From contig NZ_JNZO01000018.1 of NCBI RefSeq assembly GCF_000717595.1, positions 372,001 through 436,000 on the forward strand: DNA of 64,000 nucleotides. The letters run 5' to 3'. The notes below the pieces were generated by a model. The model had not been told where the DNA came from and searched no databases. It was given only the letters and a program-made list of their open reading frames with translations. Positions 13,200 through 22,151 of the stretch are shown here, in pieces (the first letter of the stretch is position 1; each line of letters begins with the position of its first letter). Origin of the DNA: Streptomyces flavochromogenes. Its GTDB lineage: Bacteria > Actinomycetota > Actinomycetes > Streptomycetales > Streptomycetaceae. Position numbers and translations under genes: made by a program.

Positions 13200-14348
13200 T
13201 CAGGCCGAGCGCGCCGGCTCACGGGCGGCCACCGCCGCCAGCGCGCGGGCGGCGGTGGCCGCGTCCGCCTCCGTCGTGAAGCGGCCGAACGAGATCCGGA
13301 CACTGCCCCGGATCCGCTCCGGCGCAAGCCCGATCGCCCGCAGCACGTGCGAGGGCTCCTGGGCCGAGCTGTTGCACGCCGACCCCGTCGAGACCGCCAG
13401 ATCCGCGACCTCGAGGAGCAGCTGCTGCGCGTCCACGCCCGGGAAGGACAGGTTGACGGCGTGCGGCAGGAAACCCGGGCCCGTACCGCTGTTGAGCACG
13501 TACGGGACGAGATCCGCGAGCTCGGACAGGAACCGCGCCCGCAGCCCCGCGAGCCGTACCGCCTCCGCCTCCCGGCCCGTCGCGAGGACCCCGACGGCCG
13601 CGCCCAGCCCGATGACCGCCGCCGTGTTGAGGGTGCCCGCGCGCAGCCCGCGCTCCTGACCGCCGCCGTGCAGCAGCGGCACCAGCGGCGCCCGGTCCGA
13701 GAGCCGATTGGCGACGTACAGCACGCCGACGCCCTTGGGGCCGTAGATCTTGTGCCCGGAGAACGTCAGCAGATCGACGCCGAGCGCCGCCACGTCCACC
13801 GGCAGCGAGCCCACGCCCTGGGTCGCGTCGCAGTGCAGCGGGACCCCCGCCGCCCGGGTCAGCGCGCCGATCTCGGCGACCGGCTGGACGGTGGCGACCT
13901 CGTTGTTCGCGAGCATCACCGAGACCAGCGCGGTGTCCGGCCGTAACGCCGCCGCCACCTGCCCCGGATCGACCCGGCCCTCCTCGTCGACCGGCAGTAC
14001 CGTCACCTCGTGCCCCGCCTCCCGCAGCGAACGGCAGGTGTCGAGCACGGACTTGTGCTCCACCGCCGTCGTCACCACATGGCGGGCCGCGCCGGGCCGA
14101 ACGACCCCCTTGATCGCGAGGTTGTTGCCCTCCGTCGCGCCGGAGGTGAAGCAGATCTCGCTGCGCCCCGCCCCGATGAACCGGGCGACCGCCCCGCGCG
14201 CCCGCTCGACCTCCCGGAAGGCGCGGATGCCGGCGGCGTGAGGACTGGACGGGTTGGCGTAGCAGTGGGTGGCGGCGAAGGTCATCGCCTCGGCGACCGC
14301 CGGGTCCATCGGGGTGGTCGCCTGGTGGTCGAGATAGATCGTGGCCAT
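13200..14348 (-). CDS. Cysteine desulfurase (NifS/IscS type)
   Basis: This 382-residue PLP enzyme mobilises sulfur from L-cysteine as a persulfide. It has the conserved start YLDHQATTPMDP, His98 in AVEHKS, the PLP lysine Lys200 in SGHKIYGPKG, and the active-site loop cysteine Cys325 in TGSACNSSAQEPSHVL. The long loop after the cysteine puts it in the IscS/NifS (group I) branch rather than the SufS branch. It is the last gene of a three-gene operon; the preceding unknown gene stops 49 bp upstream. No iscU, sufU, tRNA-thiolation or dnd gene is adjacent, so the sulfur acceptor may be the neighbouring unknown protein or its product. Confidence 0.93.
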   Translation of the reverse strand: MATIYLDHQATTPMDPAVAEAMTFAATHCYANPSSPHAAGIRAFREVERARGAVARFIGAGRSEICFTSGATEGNNLAIKGVVRPGAARHVVTTAVEHKSVLDTCRSLREAGHEVTVLPVDEEGRVDPGQVAAALRPDTALVSVMLANNEVATVQPVAEIGALTRAAGVPLHCDATQGVGSLPVDVAALGVDLLTFSGHKIYGPKGVGVLYVANRLSDRAPLVPLLHGGGQERGLRAGTLNTAAVIGLGAAVGVLATGREAEAVRLAGLRARFLSELADLVPYVLNSGTGPGFLPHAVNLSFPGVDAQQLLLEVADLAVSTGSACNSSAQEPSHVLRAIGLAPERIRGSVRISFGRFTTEADAATAARALAAVAAREPARSA

Positions 14349-14397
14349 GCCGGTTCTCCCTCTTCCGTTCGGACGGGTGATCGGAGGTGAAGGGGCG

Positions 14398-15165
14398 TCA
14401 GAAGTCGTACGCCGTGTAGGTCAGGGCCAGTGGATCGACGCAGGAGGGGTCGGCGAAGACGAGGACGATCTCCTCCTCGGGCGTGCCGTGCGTGCGGAGG
14501 TAGATCTCCGCGCCCTTGGTCACCTTGTCGCGGTCGGCGAGCGAGTTGATGTCGACGACATGGCGGTGCGCGCAGTCGGGGAAGGCCCGCCGCAGCCGGG
14601 CGAAGTAGCGGGCGAAGTACTCGGCGACGATCAACGGGCAGCGCGGTACGACATGGCCGTCCGTGACGACCCCGGCCAGCACCTTCTCGTACTGGCGGGA
14701 GCGGAAGACGATCTCGTCGCCCTCGCGGGTGAACAGCGGCCGGGCCGCCGGGTCGCGCAGCCACCGCTTCATCGAACGGGCCGCGCGATTGCGCAGGTTC
14801 CGCTCACGGGTGACGGTGAACGAGATCCCGGCCCCGGCGGCCGAGGCGGTGAGCGGGGAGAGGTCGATCCCGGCGGGGCCGGCGGCGGCCGGCAGCGCAC
14901 AGACGTCGGTGGCACAGGACATCCCGAGGTCGTTGACGATGACGTCGTAGAGCACCTTGTTGCCGCGGTGCAGCCGGCGGGCGGCCGCGCCGGTCTCCTG
15001 GGCGAGGGCGAAGGAGTTGAGCGAGAAGGCGCCGATGCCGGCGGCCGTGTCGAAGTAGCCGCCCGCGACGAGGACCGCCGAGCGGGAGGTCGTGGAGACG
15101 GTCTCCAGGAGGGGCGCGACGCGGTCCGTGACCTGGGGGCTCCAGGTGCTGGTGGTGTGGGTCAT
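14398..15165 (-). CDS. Conserved protein of unknown function, cysteine-containing
   Basis: This 255-residue protein has no family I recognise. It looks soluble, with no signal peptide or membrane helix. It has five cysteines: 84 and 89 (MSCATDVC), 176 (VPRCPL), 198 (FPDCAHRH) and 242 (DPSCVDP). The spacing of 84/89 and the CAHRH segment could bind metal or accept persulfide sulfur, but that is speculative. The ATG overlaps the stop of the EamA gene (ATGA), so the two are coupled, and the cysteine desulfurase gene follows. The context suggests a sulfur-modification step, with export by the EamA protein. Function cannot be assigned from sequence. Confidence 0.7.
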   Translation of the reverse strand: MTHTTSTWSPQVTDRVAPLLETVSTTSRSAVLVAGGYFDTAAGIGAFSLNSFALAQETGAAARRLHRGNKVLYDVIVNDLGMSCATDVCALPAAAGPAGIDLSPLTASAAGAGISFTVTRERNLRNRAARSMKRWLRDPAARPLFTREGDEIVFRSRQYEKVLAGVVTDGHVVPRCPLIVAEYFARYFARLRRAFPDCAHRHVVDINSLADRDKVTKGAEIYLRTHGTPEEEIVLVFADPSCVDPLALTYTAYDF

Positions 15166-16148
15166 GGGTGCACTCCGTTCTTCCGGGAGGGGGATCGATC
15201 GGACGGTGCGGGGGAGGTGCCGGGCGGCTCGGGCGGGGGGTCCGGGGCCGGGTCGGACGTGCCCGGTGACGTGCCGGGCGGCGCGGCCTCCTTGTCCGGG
15301 GCGCCCGCGGCCAGGCCCGTGCCGAGGGCCGCGCCCACCACGCAGAGCACGGCCGCCCACTGGAGCCACGTCAGGTGCTCGCCGAGCAGCGCGAGGCCCA
15401 CCAGGGCCGCGATCACCGGCTCCACCGTCGAGAGGACGGCGAAGACCCGCGGAGGCATCCGCCGCAGCGCGGCGAACTCCAGCGAGAACGGCACCACCGT
15501 CGTGAGCACGGCCACCGCGAGCGCGGCCCCCAGTACCCCCGGTTCGAGCAGGACGTCCGCGGGGGGCAGCCCGAGGGCCGGGGCGGCGGGCAGGGCGAGC
15601 GCGGCCGCCACGGTGAGGCCGAGGGCCAGGCCCGAGCCGCCGGGGACGGCCCTGCCGACCCGGGCGCCGAGCAGGATGTACGCGGTGAGGGCCGCTCCGG
15701 TGAGCAGGCTCGCGGCCAGACCGACCGGGTCGTCCATGCCCTTCGTGCCGCCGAGGACGAGCAGGCCGGCCCCGGCGAGCGCCACCCGGACCCGGTCGAG
15801 GGCGCGCCGCGAGGTGACGGCGGCGAGCAGCAGCGGTCCGCTGAACTCCAGCGTCACCACCACGCCGAGGGGGAGCCGTGAGGTCGCCTCGTAGAACGAG
15901 AACTGCATCACGGCGAACACGGCCCCGTACGGCAGCAGCAGTCGGCCGTGGGTGCGGAGCAGGCGGGGCGCGGGCCGGGAGAACAGGCAGAGCAGGGTGG
16001 CGGCGATGAGCAGCCGTAACAGGGTGGCGCCGGCCGGGCCGGTCTCCTCGAAGAGCCGCTTCGCGAACGCGGAGCCGAACTGGAGGCTGATCATGCCGGT
16101 CAGCAGGAGCAGCGGCGCGGGGACGGTCCCCGGGGCGTACGGGCGCAT
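15162..16148 (-). CDS. EamA/DMT-family metabolite exporter
   Basis: This 328-residue membrane protein has about ten helices in two EamA repeats, with the conserved LLRLLIAATLL region, and FYEATSRLPLGVVVTLEFSGPLLLAAV then FAVLSTVEPVIAALVGLALLGEHLTWLQW in the repeat cores. ATG 16148 is chosen because GGGGAGGAG lies 8 bases upstream; the frame extends to 16199. The C-terminal tail is Pro/Ser-rich. It belongs to the RhtA-like exporters of amino acids and small metabolites. It is the first gene of the operon with the unknown cysteine protein and the desulfurase, and a CsoR-like dyad lies upstream. Confidence 0.88.
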   Translation of the reverse strand: MRPYAPGTVPAPLLLLTGMISLQFGSAFAKRLFEETGPAGATLLRLLIAATLLCLFSRPAPRLLRTHGRLLLPYGAVFAVMQFSFYEATSRLPLGVVVTLEFSGPLLLAAVTSRRALDRVRVALAGAGLLVLGGTKGMDDPVGLAASLLTGAALTAYILLGARVGRAVPGGSGLALGLTVAAALALPAAPALGLPPADVLLEPGVLGAALAVAVLTTVVPFSLEFAALRRMPPRVFAVLSTVEPVIAALVGLALLGEHLTWLQWAAVLCVVGAALGTGLAAGAPDKEAAPPGTSPGTSDPAPDPPPEPPGTSPAPSDRSPSRKNGVHP

Positions 16149-16199
16149 GACGGCGGCTCCTCCCCGTGCGGCGGCAGTCGGACAAGTGCGCTCGACCAT

Positions 16200-16216
16200 A
16201 TACCCCCCGAGGGTAT
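16200..16216. promoter_or_regulatory. CsoR-like inverted repeat upstream of the EamA operon
   Basis: ATACCC and GGGTAT flank a 5-base spacer (CCCGA), 52 bp upstream of the EamA start. A C/G tract bounded by TA-rich ends is the general form of operators for CsoR-family sensors (copper, nickel or persulfide). No CsoR gene is in the window; the assignment is inference from shape alone. Confidence 0.4.
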
Positions 16217-16370
16217 GTCGCGACCGTGGAGGTGCCCGAACGGGGTGGTGCGAGTGTGACGTCCGTCAAACAGGGCGTGACGCGCATTACTTCACGGTCA
16301 CACGACGGCTCCCGACCGCTAATCTCCGCCGGAGAGCCAGAAGTGAACAGGCGTTAAGGGGTGGAACATC

Positions 16371-17219
16371 GTGGCCAGGAAGCTCGCCGTCATCGGGGCC
16401 GGACTCATGGGATCCGGCATCGCACAGGTCTCGGCACAGGCGGGCTGGGACGTCGTCCTGCGTGACGTCACCGACGCCGCCCTCACCCGGGGAACCGACG
16501 GCATCAAGGCGTCGTACGACCGGTTCGTCGCGAAGGGCAAGCTGGACGCCGCCGACGCCGAGGCCGCGCTCGGCCGCATCACCGCCACCACCGAGCTCGA
16601 GGCCGTCGCCGACGCCGACATCGTCGTCGAGGCCGTCTTCGAGAACCTCGACGTCAAGCACGAGATCTTCCGCTCGCTCGACAAGGTCGTCAAGGACGGC
16701 GCGGTCCTCGCCTCCAACACCTCCGCGATCCCGATCACCAAGATCGCCGCGGTGACCGGGCGCCCCGAGTCCGTCGTCGGCGTCCACTTCTTCTCGCCGG
16801 TCCCGATGATGCAGCTCGTCGAGCTCGTCCGCGGTTACAAGACCAGCGACGAGACCCTCGCCGCCGCCCGGGAGTTCGCCGAGTCCGTCGGCAAGACCTG
16901 CATCGTCGTCAACCGCGACGTCGCCGGTTTCGTCACCACCCGCCTCATCTCGGCCCTCGTCGTCGAGGCCGCCAAGCTCCACGAGTCGGGCGTCGCCACC
17001 GCCGAGGACATCGACATCGCCTGCAAGCTCGGCTTCGGCCACGCGATGGGCCCGCTCGCCACCGCCGACCTCACCGGCATCGACATCCTGGTGAACGCGG
17101 CCAACAACATCTACACCGAGTCCCAGGACGAGAAGTTCGCGGTGCCCGAAGCGATGCGCCGGATGGTGGACGCGGGTGACATCGGCCGCAAGAGCGGGCA
17201 GGGCTTCTACGAGTACTGA
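16371..17219 (+). CDS. 3-hydroxybutyryl-CoA dehydrogenase
   Basis: This 282-residue enzyme oxidises (or in reverse makes) 3-hydroxybutyryl-CoA with NAD(P). The N-terminal Rossmann motif is VIGAGLMGSGIAQVSAQAG. The catalytic His lies in VGVHFFSPVPMMQLVELV and the conserved NRDVAGFVTTRL follows. The C-terminal domain has the family hallmark GFGHAMGPLATADLTGIDIL and ends SGQGFYEY. GTG 16371 has AAGGGG upstream. It is a monocistronic gene with a dyad just downstream. In Streptomyces this step feeds the crotonyl-CoA and ethylmalonyl-CoA routes. Confidence 0.95.
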   Translation: MARKLAVIGAGLMGSGIAQVSAQAGWDVVLRDVTDAALTRGTDGIKASYDRFVAKGKLDAADAEAALGRITATTELEAVADADIVVEAVFENLDVKHEIFRSLDKVVKDGAVLASNTSAIPITKIAAVTGRPESVVGVHFFSPVPMMQLVELVRGYKTSDETLAAAREFAESVGKTCIVVNRDVAGFVTTRLISALVVEAAKLHESGVATAEDIDIACKLGFGHAMGPLATADLTGIDILVNAANNIYTESQDEKFAVPEAMRRMVDAGDIGRKSGQGFYEY

Positions 17220-17239
17220 GCCGTACCCGCCACCCCGCC

Positions 17240-17255
17240 TCACCCCGTGGGGTGA
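17240..17255. other. Short dyad between the dehydrogenase and STAS genes
   Basis: TCACCCC-GT-GGGGTGA is a 16-bp perfect dyad 20 bp after the dehydrogenase stop, followed by AATTT. A two-base loop is tight for an RNA hairpin, so it is either a weak terminator or a protein-binding site for the STAS gene promoter. Confidence 0.4.
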
Positions 17256-17345
17256 ATTTCGGTATCGGTTCGCTGACAAGGCGCAACGTATCTGCCGGTG
17301 CGGCAGTCAGTTGTTGCGAAGACGGAGCACTCTCGGGGAGCGCAT

Positions 17346-17669
17346 ATGCACATCAGGGGCGACCATGTCGAGCTGGTCGTCGGGGGCCGCCTCGACGTCC
17401 GGAGCGCGGCGGACGCCCGTACGGTCCTGCACTCGGCCGTCGACGACGGAGTCGGCGACCTGGTACTCGACCTGACCGGCCTCGACTCCTGGGACGCGAC
17501 CGGACTCGGCGTCATCATGGGCGCCCACCGACGCGCGGGCCGCTGCGGCCGACGGCTCGTCCTGCGCGGGGTGCCGCCCCAGATGCAGCGGCTGCTCGTC
17601 GCCACGAAGCTGCATCGCATCCTCGCCATCGAGGGCGGCCTCGCGCTGGAGTCCCTGCCCCGGGTGTGA
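17346..17669 (+). CDS. STAS-domain anti-anti-sigma-like protein
   Basis: This 107-residue protein is a single STAS domain, the family of SpoIIAA/RsbV/BldG antagonists that bind serine-kinase anti-sigma factors. The core LVLDLTGLDSWDATGLGVIMGAHRRAG aligns with the phospho-acceptor region; Thr52 stands where SpoIIAA has its serine. ATG 17346 has GGGGAG at ideal spacing. No kinase or sigma gene is adjacent, so its partner is encoded elsewhere. A large membrane ATPase gene follows 263 bp downstream. Confidence 0.88.
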   Translation: MHIRGDHVELVVGGRLDVRSAADARTVLHSAVDDGVGDLVLDLTGLDSWDATGLGVIMGAHRRAGRCGRRLVLRGVPPQMQRLLVATKLHRILAIEGGLALESLPRV

Positions 17670-17932
17670 CCACCCGGAGCGGGGACGACCCGGACCGGGC
17701 CGGCGGCCGCGAGCAGGGCCGATCCGGACCGGGACGATCCGCGGTGGCGCGCGTGTGTGAAGCAGCTGTGTGAACCAGGCGTCACGCTCAATCCTCACAA
17801 GACCGTGACGACTGGGTCTCCTGGGCACCCCACCTGTTCCCGAGCGCCTGACCACGGTCTAGGGTTCGGTCGCCTGCACATTGACGGACCCACCCGGCGG
17901 GCACCGGACACCGCTTCTTGGGGGCTTGGACC

Positions 17933-20596
17933 ATGGACCCGATCAACCGGGGGCCGGAGGAGTACGGACACGACGGCGAGGGCGACGACGCCCGCCAGGG
18001 ACGCGGCACCCCCGCCCCGGCCCCCGCACCCGCGCGTGCCCGCGTCGTCCGGCTCGTCTCCGGCGACCTGCTCGTCACCGTCAACCCGGTCGACGGCAGC
18101 GAGATCGAACCCTGCCCGCCCGGCCACGAACCCGCGGCCCCCCGCCCCCTCACCGCCGAGGAGCGCGCCGAGGCCGCCCGCGCCGCCGCCCCGCCCGTAC
18201 CACCGGGCCCGGCCGCTCCCACCCTGCCCCTCCTCGAACGCCAGGAGGAGCGCGAGCGCCTCGTCGGCATCCTCGGCCGCGGCCGCTCCGCCCGCCTGAG
18301 CGGCCCCGCAGGATCCGGCCGCACCGCCCTCCTCGACGCCGTCGCCGCCGACTGCGCCGACCTCGCGCCCGACGGAGTCGTCCGGCTCTCCGGCCACCAC
18401 CGCACCCCGGCCGAACTCCTCCACGAGCTGTTCGCCGCCGTCCGGTACGCCCCGGACCACCGGCCCGGCCGAACCGTGCTCCACGACCGGCTCCGCGAGA
18501 TCGGCGCCGTCGTGGTCGTCGACGACCTGGAGTTCGGCGGCGCCGCCCTCGACGAGTTCCTCGCCGCCGCCCCCGAATGCGCCTTCCTGCTCGCGGCGGG
18601 ACCCGACACCCCCGCCCCCTCGGCCGACGCTCACGTCGAGGACATCCACCTCGCCGGCCTCGGCCGCGGCGCCGCGCTCAAGCTCCTGGAGAGCGCCGTC
18701 GGCCGCACCCTCACCGACGACGAGGCCAACTGGGCCGGCGACCTGTGGTTCGAGTCCGAGGGCCTGCCGCTCCGCTTCGTCCAGGCCGGCGCCCTGCTCC
18801 GCCAGCGCGACCGGCTCCGCGTCACCCCCGCCGAGTTCGACGCCTTCGGCGCCCTTGAGGAGGCCTTCGGACCGACCGACCCCGAAGCGGCCGCGGCCGT
18901 CGCCGCGGCGGCCTTCGACGGAGTCGACGACCCCGACGTCGAACTGCGCGAGATACCCCTGCCCAGCCTCGGCGAGGGAGCCGCCCCCGCCGCCCTGCTC
19001 GCCTCCCGCCTCAGCCGCTCCGCCCAGAGCGCGCTGCGCTTCGCCGTCGCCCTCGGCGGCGAGGTACCGCACCAGGCCCATCTGCCGGCCCTCGTCGGCG
19101 ACACCCACGCCGACGCCGCCCTCGGCGAACTGCGGGCCTGCGGCCTGCTCTCCCCGGTCGGCCCCCGCTACCGGCTGGCCGCCGGCGTCCTCACCCAGCT
19201 CCTCGCCCAGGGGTACGAGCCCGACCAGGCGGCCGCCGACCGCGCCCACACCATCGCCCAGCACTACGCCTGGTGGGCCGCCCACCCCTCCGTCACCCCC
19301 GAGCGGGCCGTCGCCGAGTCCGACGCCGTCCTCGCCGCCCTGTCCGTCCTCGTCGCCGGCACCGGAGGCGAGCCCGACACGGAGGCCGAGCACCGCGCCA
19401 CCGCCGTCCTGCTCGCCCGCGCCGCCGCCCCCGCCTTCGCCGCCGGACTGCACTGGGGCGCCTGGGAGCGGACCCTGCGCGCCGGACAGGAGGCCGCCCG
19501 GCTCACCGGCGAGGTCGCCGAAGAGGCCTACTTCCACCACGAGCTCGGTGTCCTCGCCCTGTGCGCCGGAAACCTGGAGCGGGCCCGCGCCGAGCTGGAG
19601 GCCTCCATCGGCATGCGCGGCGTGCTCGCCGACAAGCGCGGCACCGTCGCGGGACGCCGGGCGCTCGCCCTGGTCGCCGACCTCTCCGGGGAGCACGCCG
19701 CCCCGGCCGAGACCCGCGCCGAGGAGCCCGTCTCGCCGCCCCGCGGCATTCCCTCCCTGCGTGGCCCCGCACGCAGACCGGCCCCCCAGCCCCTCCCCAC
19801 GCCCCCGGGCGGAACCGCGGGAGTCCTGGGCCGGACCGCGCCGTCCGGCGTCGCCGGCCGGGGGACGGCGCAGTCCTCGATGCCGGCGTTCCCCGACTTC
19901 GCCGACGAGGGCCCGACGCTCATCACCCGCCCCGACACCGCCAAGGGCGCCGGCCGCCCGGGCCTCGGGGGCGGCATCATCAACGGCGCGCGCCGCAACC
20001 TCGCCGCCGTCGGCGCGGGCGCTCTGCTCGTCGCCGTCCTGGGCACCGTCGTGACCCTCGGCGCCACCTCCGGCAACGGCGAGGACCCGGCCACCAATCG
20101 CGTCACCTCCGACAGCACGGCCACCGACGACACCACCGACGACGGCATCGACGGCGAGGAGGAGCCGGCCGAGGGCGACGAGCCCGGCGAGACCGGCGAG
20201 GCCACCCGCTCCGGCTCCCCGAGCCCCTCCGTCTCCGGGAGCGCCTCCCCGTCGGGCTCGACGGACCCGTCGGGCTCGGGCACCCCGGGCGGCTCCGGCG
20301 CGCCGTCGTCCTCGGGCAGCCCGTCGACGACCACTCCGCCCACCGCGACGACCCCGCCGACGAGACCGACCACGCGGCCGCCGCGGCCCACGACGACGCC
20401 CCCGAAGCCGCCGACGACGACGTCGAAGCCGCCGACGACGACCCCGCCGCCGGTGACGACGACCCCGCCGGAGCCGACCACGGACCCGCCGACCACCTCC
20501 CCGTCGACCGGCGGGGCGGACAGCCCGAGCATCTCCGCGTCCTCGTCCCTCGGCGGCTCGCCCGCCCCCGGCGACGTCACGGGCTCCCCCGCCTGA
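17933..20596 (+). CDS. Membrane-anchored AAA/STAND-like ATP-binding protein with Ser/Thr/Pro-rich tail
   Basis: This 887-residue protein begins with a Pro/Ala-rich leader (1-100) and an ATPase region with Walker A GPAGSGRT (124-131) and Walker B-like VVVVDDLEF. A long helical part follows (about 300-590, Ala/Leu/Glu-rich, TPR-like toward the end). One transmembrane helix lies at about 691-713. The outer tail of about 170 residues is almost only Ser, Thr, Pro, Gly and Asp, with TTTPP-type repeats that could span cell wall or be mannosylated. ATG 17933 is preferred; TTG 17918 is possible. The layout suggests signalling from envelope to cytoplasm. Function is unknown. No operon partner is evident; nucS is convergent. 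Confidence 0.8.
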   Translation: MDPINRGPEEYGHDGEGDDARQGRGTPAPAPAPARARVVRLVSGDLLVTVNPVDGSEIEPCPPGHEPAAPRPLTAEERAEAARAAAPPVPPGPAAPTLPLLERQEERERLVGILGRGRSARLSGPAGSGRTALLDAVAADCADLAPDGVVRLSGHHRTPAELLHELFAAVRYAPDHRPGRTVLHDRLREIGAVVVVDDLEFGGAALDEFLAAAPECAFLLAAGPDTPAPSADAHVEDIHLAGLGRGAALKLLESAVGRTLTDDEANWAGDLWFESEGLPLRFVQAGALLRQRDRLRVTPAEFDAFGALEEAFGPTDPEAAAAVAAAAFDGVDDPDVELREIPLPSLGEGAAPAALLASRLSRSAQSALRFAVALGGEVPHQAHLPALVGDTHADAALGELRACGLLSPVGPRYRLAAGVLTQLLAQGYEPDQAAADRAHTIAQHYAWWAAHPSVTPERAVAESDAVLAALSVLVAGTGGEPDTEAEHRATAVLLARAAAPAFAAGLHWGAWERTLRAGQEAARLTGEVAEEAYFHHELGVLALCAGNLERARAELEASIGMRGVLADKRGTVAGRRALALVADLSGEHAAPAETRAEEPVSPPRGIPSLRGPARRPAPQPLPTPPGGTAGVLGRTAPSGVAGRGTAQSSMPAFPDFADEGPTLITRPDTAKGAGRPGLGGGIINGARRNLAAVGAGALLVAVLGTVVTLGATSGNGEDPATNRVTSDSTATDDTTDDGIDGEEEPAEGDEPGETGEATRSGSPSPSVSGSASPSGSTDPSGSGTPGGSGAPSSSGSPSTTTPPTATTPPTRPTTRPPRPTTTPPKPPTTTSKPPTTTPPPVTTTPPEPTTDPPTTSPSTGGADSPSISASSSLGGSPAPGDVTGSPA

Positions 20597-20633
20597 CGGG
20601 CGGGACCGAGCCGGAGCGCACGTACGGAGACGG

Positions 20634-20674
20634 GGGACGGCCCCGGGCGCGTTCACCGCACCCGGGGCCGTCCC
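20634..20674. terminator. Bidirectional terminator between the ATPase gene and nucS
   Basis: GGGACGGCCCCGGG (20634-20647) pairs perfectly with CCCGGGGCCGTCCC (20661-20674) over a 13-base loop, between convergent genes. Confidence 0.8.
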
Positions 20675-20693
20675 GTACCGCCACCGCCGTCCG

Positions 20694-21365
20694 TCAGAAC
20701 AGCCGCAGCTTGTCGTCCTCGATGCCCCGCATCGCGTTGTAGTCCAGGACGACGCAGCCGATCCCGCGGTCCGTCGCGAGGACCCGGGCCTGCGGCTTGA
20801 TCTCCTGCGCCGCGAAGACGCCCCGTACCGGGGCGAGGTGCGGATCGCGGTTGAGCAGTTCGAGGTAGCGGGTCAGCTGCTCGACGCCGTCGATCTCGCC
20901 GCGCCGCTTGATCTCGACCGCGACCGTCGCGCCGTCCGCGTCCCGGCAGAGGATGTCCACCGGGCCGATCGCGGTCGGGTACTCGCGGCGGATCAGGGTG
21001 TAGCCCTCGCCCAGGGTCTCGATGCGGTCGGCGAGCAGCTCCTGGAGGTGCGCCTCGACACCGTCCTTGATGAGACCCGGGTCCACACCCAGTTCGTGCG
21101 AGGAGTCGTGGAGGATCTCCTCCATCGTGATGATCAGTTTCTCGCCCGCTTTGTTGATCACGGTCCAGACGCCCGCCTCACCGTCTGCGCCCTCCTTGAG
21201 GGTGCAGGGCGGGGACATCCAGTTGAGCGGTTTGTACGCCCGGTCGTCCGCGTGGATGGAGACACTGCCGTCTGCCTTGATGAGGATCAGACGGGGCGCG
21301 GAGGGCAGGTGGGCCGTGAGCCGGCCCGCGTAGTCCACGGAGCAACGGGCGATGACGAGACGCAT
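20694..21365 (-). CDS. nucS: Mismatch-specific endonuclease NucS/EndoMS
   Basis: This 223-residue protein performs non-canonical mismatch repair in actinobacteria, which lack MutS/MutL: it cuts both strands at G-T, G-G and T-T mismatches. The N-terminal DNA-binding domain starts [16 protein letters not shown]. The RecB-like nuclease core has Asp137 (GPVDILCRD), Glu151 and Lys153 (VAVEIKRRG), then [10 protein letters not shown]. The C-terminal KLRLF matches the short hydrophobic tail used to bind the beta sliding clamp. Start and length agree with the family. It is convergent with the ATPase gene. Confidence 0.96.
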   Translation of the reverse strand: MRLVIARCSVDYAGRLTAHLPSAPRLILIKADGSVSIHADDRAYKPLNWMSPPCTLKEGADGEAGVWTVINKAGEKLIITMEEILHDSSHELGVDPGLIKDGVEAHLQELLADRIETLGEGYTLIRREYPTAIGPVDILCRDADGATVAVEIKRRGEIDGVEQLTRYLELLNRDPHLAPVRGVFAAQEIKPQARVLATDRGIGCVVLDYNAMRGIEDDKLRLF

Positions 21366-21626
21366 GGTCGCCAACGCTACAAGACGGGCGCTCTTCCGCG
21401 CGATTCGGGCATCACCCGGACCCGCTCCGGGCCCCCTCCAAGCATGATCCTGAGCCGAACACCCGTCGGTTATCAGCCGGTTGTGTTCGCCATCTCCTGG
21501 TGCGTGCAGGACTGCGCGCTTACCGTGGAAGCTGGAGGTCGTCGTCCGTGCACGCTGCGTGGCGGGCGGCCCGGCCTTCGCCCCTGCCCGCAAGACCCCG
21601 TCCGCGGGGTCGCGAGAGGAGAACCC

Positions 21627-22019
21627 ATGTCGCTCGACGTCTCACCGGCACTGTTGGAACAGGCCGAGCGAGGCGAGGTCGACGAAGCCGACTTCGTCGA
21701 CTGCGTCCGGACCTCCCTGCCCTATGCATGGGAGATGATCAGTTCTCTGGTGGCTCAGCTGAAGGTCGACGGCGGAGAGTTCGCCGACAACCAGACGCCG
21801 CCGCCGAATGAGCAGGCACGTGGTCAGCTGCTGCGCGCGCTCGCGAGCGATGCCATTCGTGGTGCGCTGCAGCGGCATTTCGGGGTGCGTCTCGCCTTCC
21901 AGAACTGCCACCGGGTGGCGGTCTTCCCGCTGGACCCGTCGGTGGACGAGCGGCTCGCCCGCTTCACGTCCGTACGGGGGCAGCTGCTGAACCAGTCGCC
22001 GGAACTGCGCGACTGCTGA
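21627..22019 (+). CDS. Conserved actinobacterial protein, SCO5389 family
   Basis: This 130-residue soluble protein is acidic and mostly helical, with core [45 protein letters not shown] and a second part [34 protein letters not shown] recognise it as the family named after S. coelicolor SCO5389; no function is known. ATG 21627 follows a strong GAGAGGAGAA site. It is monocistronic, divergent from nucS with a 261-bp gap in which no clear promoter was found. Confidence 0.85.
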   Translation: MSLDVSPALLEQAERGEVDEADFVDCVRTSLPYAWEMISSLVAQLKVDGGEFADNQTPPPNEQARGQLLRALASDAIRGALQRHFGVRLAFQNCHRVAVFPLDPSVDERLARFTSVRGQLLNQSPELRDC

Positions 22020-22057
22020 GACATGGTGCTGTCGCTCCGCATCGCGGGAGACGCGAT

Positions 22058-22079
22058 CGATGCGTGTCGACGCGCATCG
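22058..22079. terminator. Probable terminator downstream of the SCO5389-family gene
   Basis: CGATGCG and CGCATCG enclose TGTCGACG, which extends the dyad almost completely (one G-T pair), giving a 22-bp near-perfect palindrome 38 bp after the stop and upstream of the convergent oxidoreductase 3' end. Confidence 0.5.
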
Positions 22080-22151
22080 CCGCGCGGAGATGCCGGAGCG
22101 GCAGCACAGCCCCGCCCTGAGCCCGTACGGTTCGCACTTCGGTCCGTACGG

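Noticed and set aside
13200..14348. DndA of a DNA phosphorothioation system
   Set aside because: The desulfurase family fits, but no dndB-E or sspB-E genes are present; the neighbours are an exporter and an unknown protein.
17795..20656. 953-codon minus-strand frame opposite the large ATPase gene
   Set aside because: Gly/Arg/Ala low-complexity translation and no motif; the plus-strand gene has Walker A, a membrane helix and a ribosome-proximal start.
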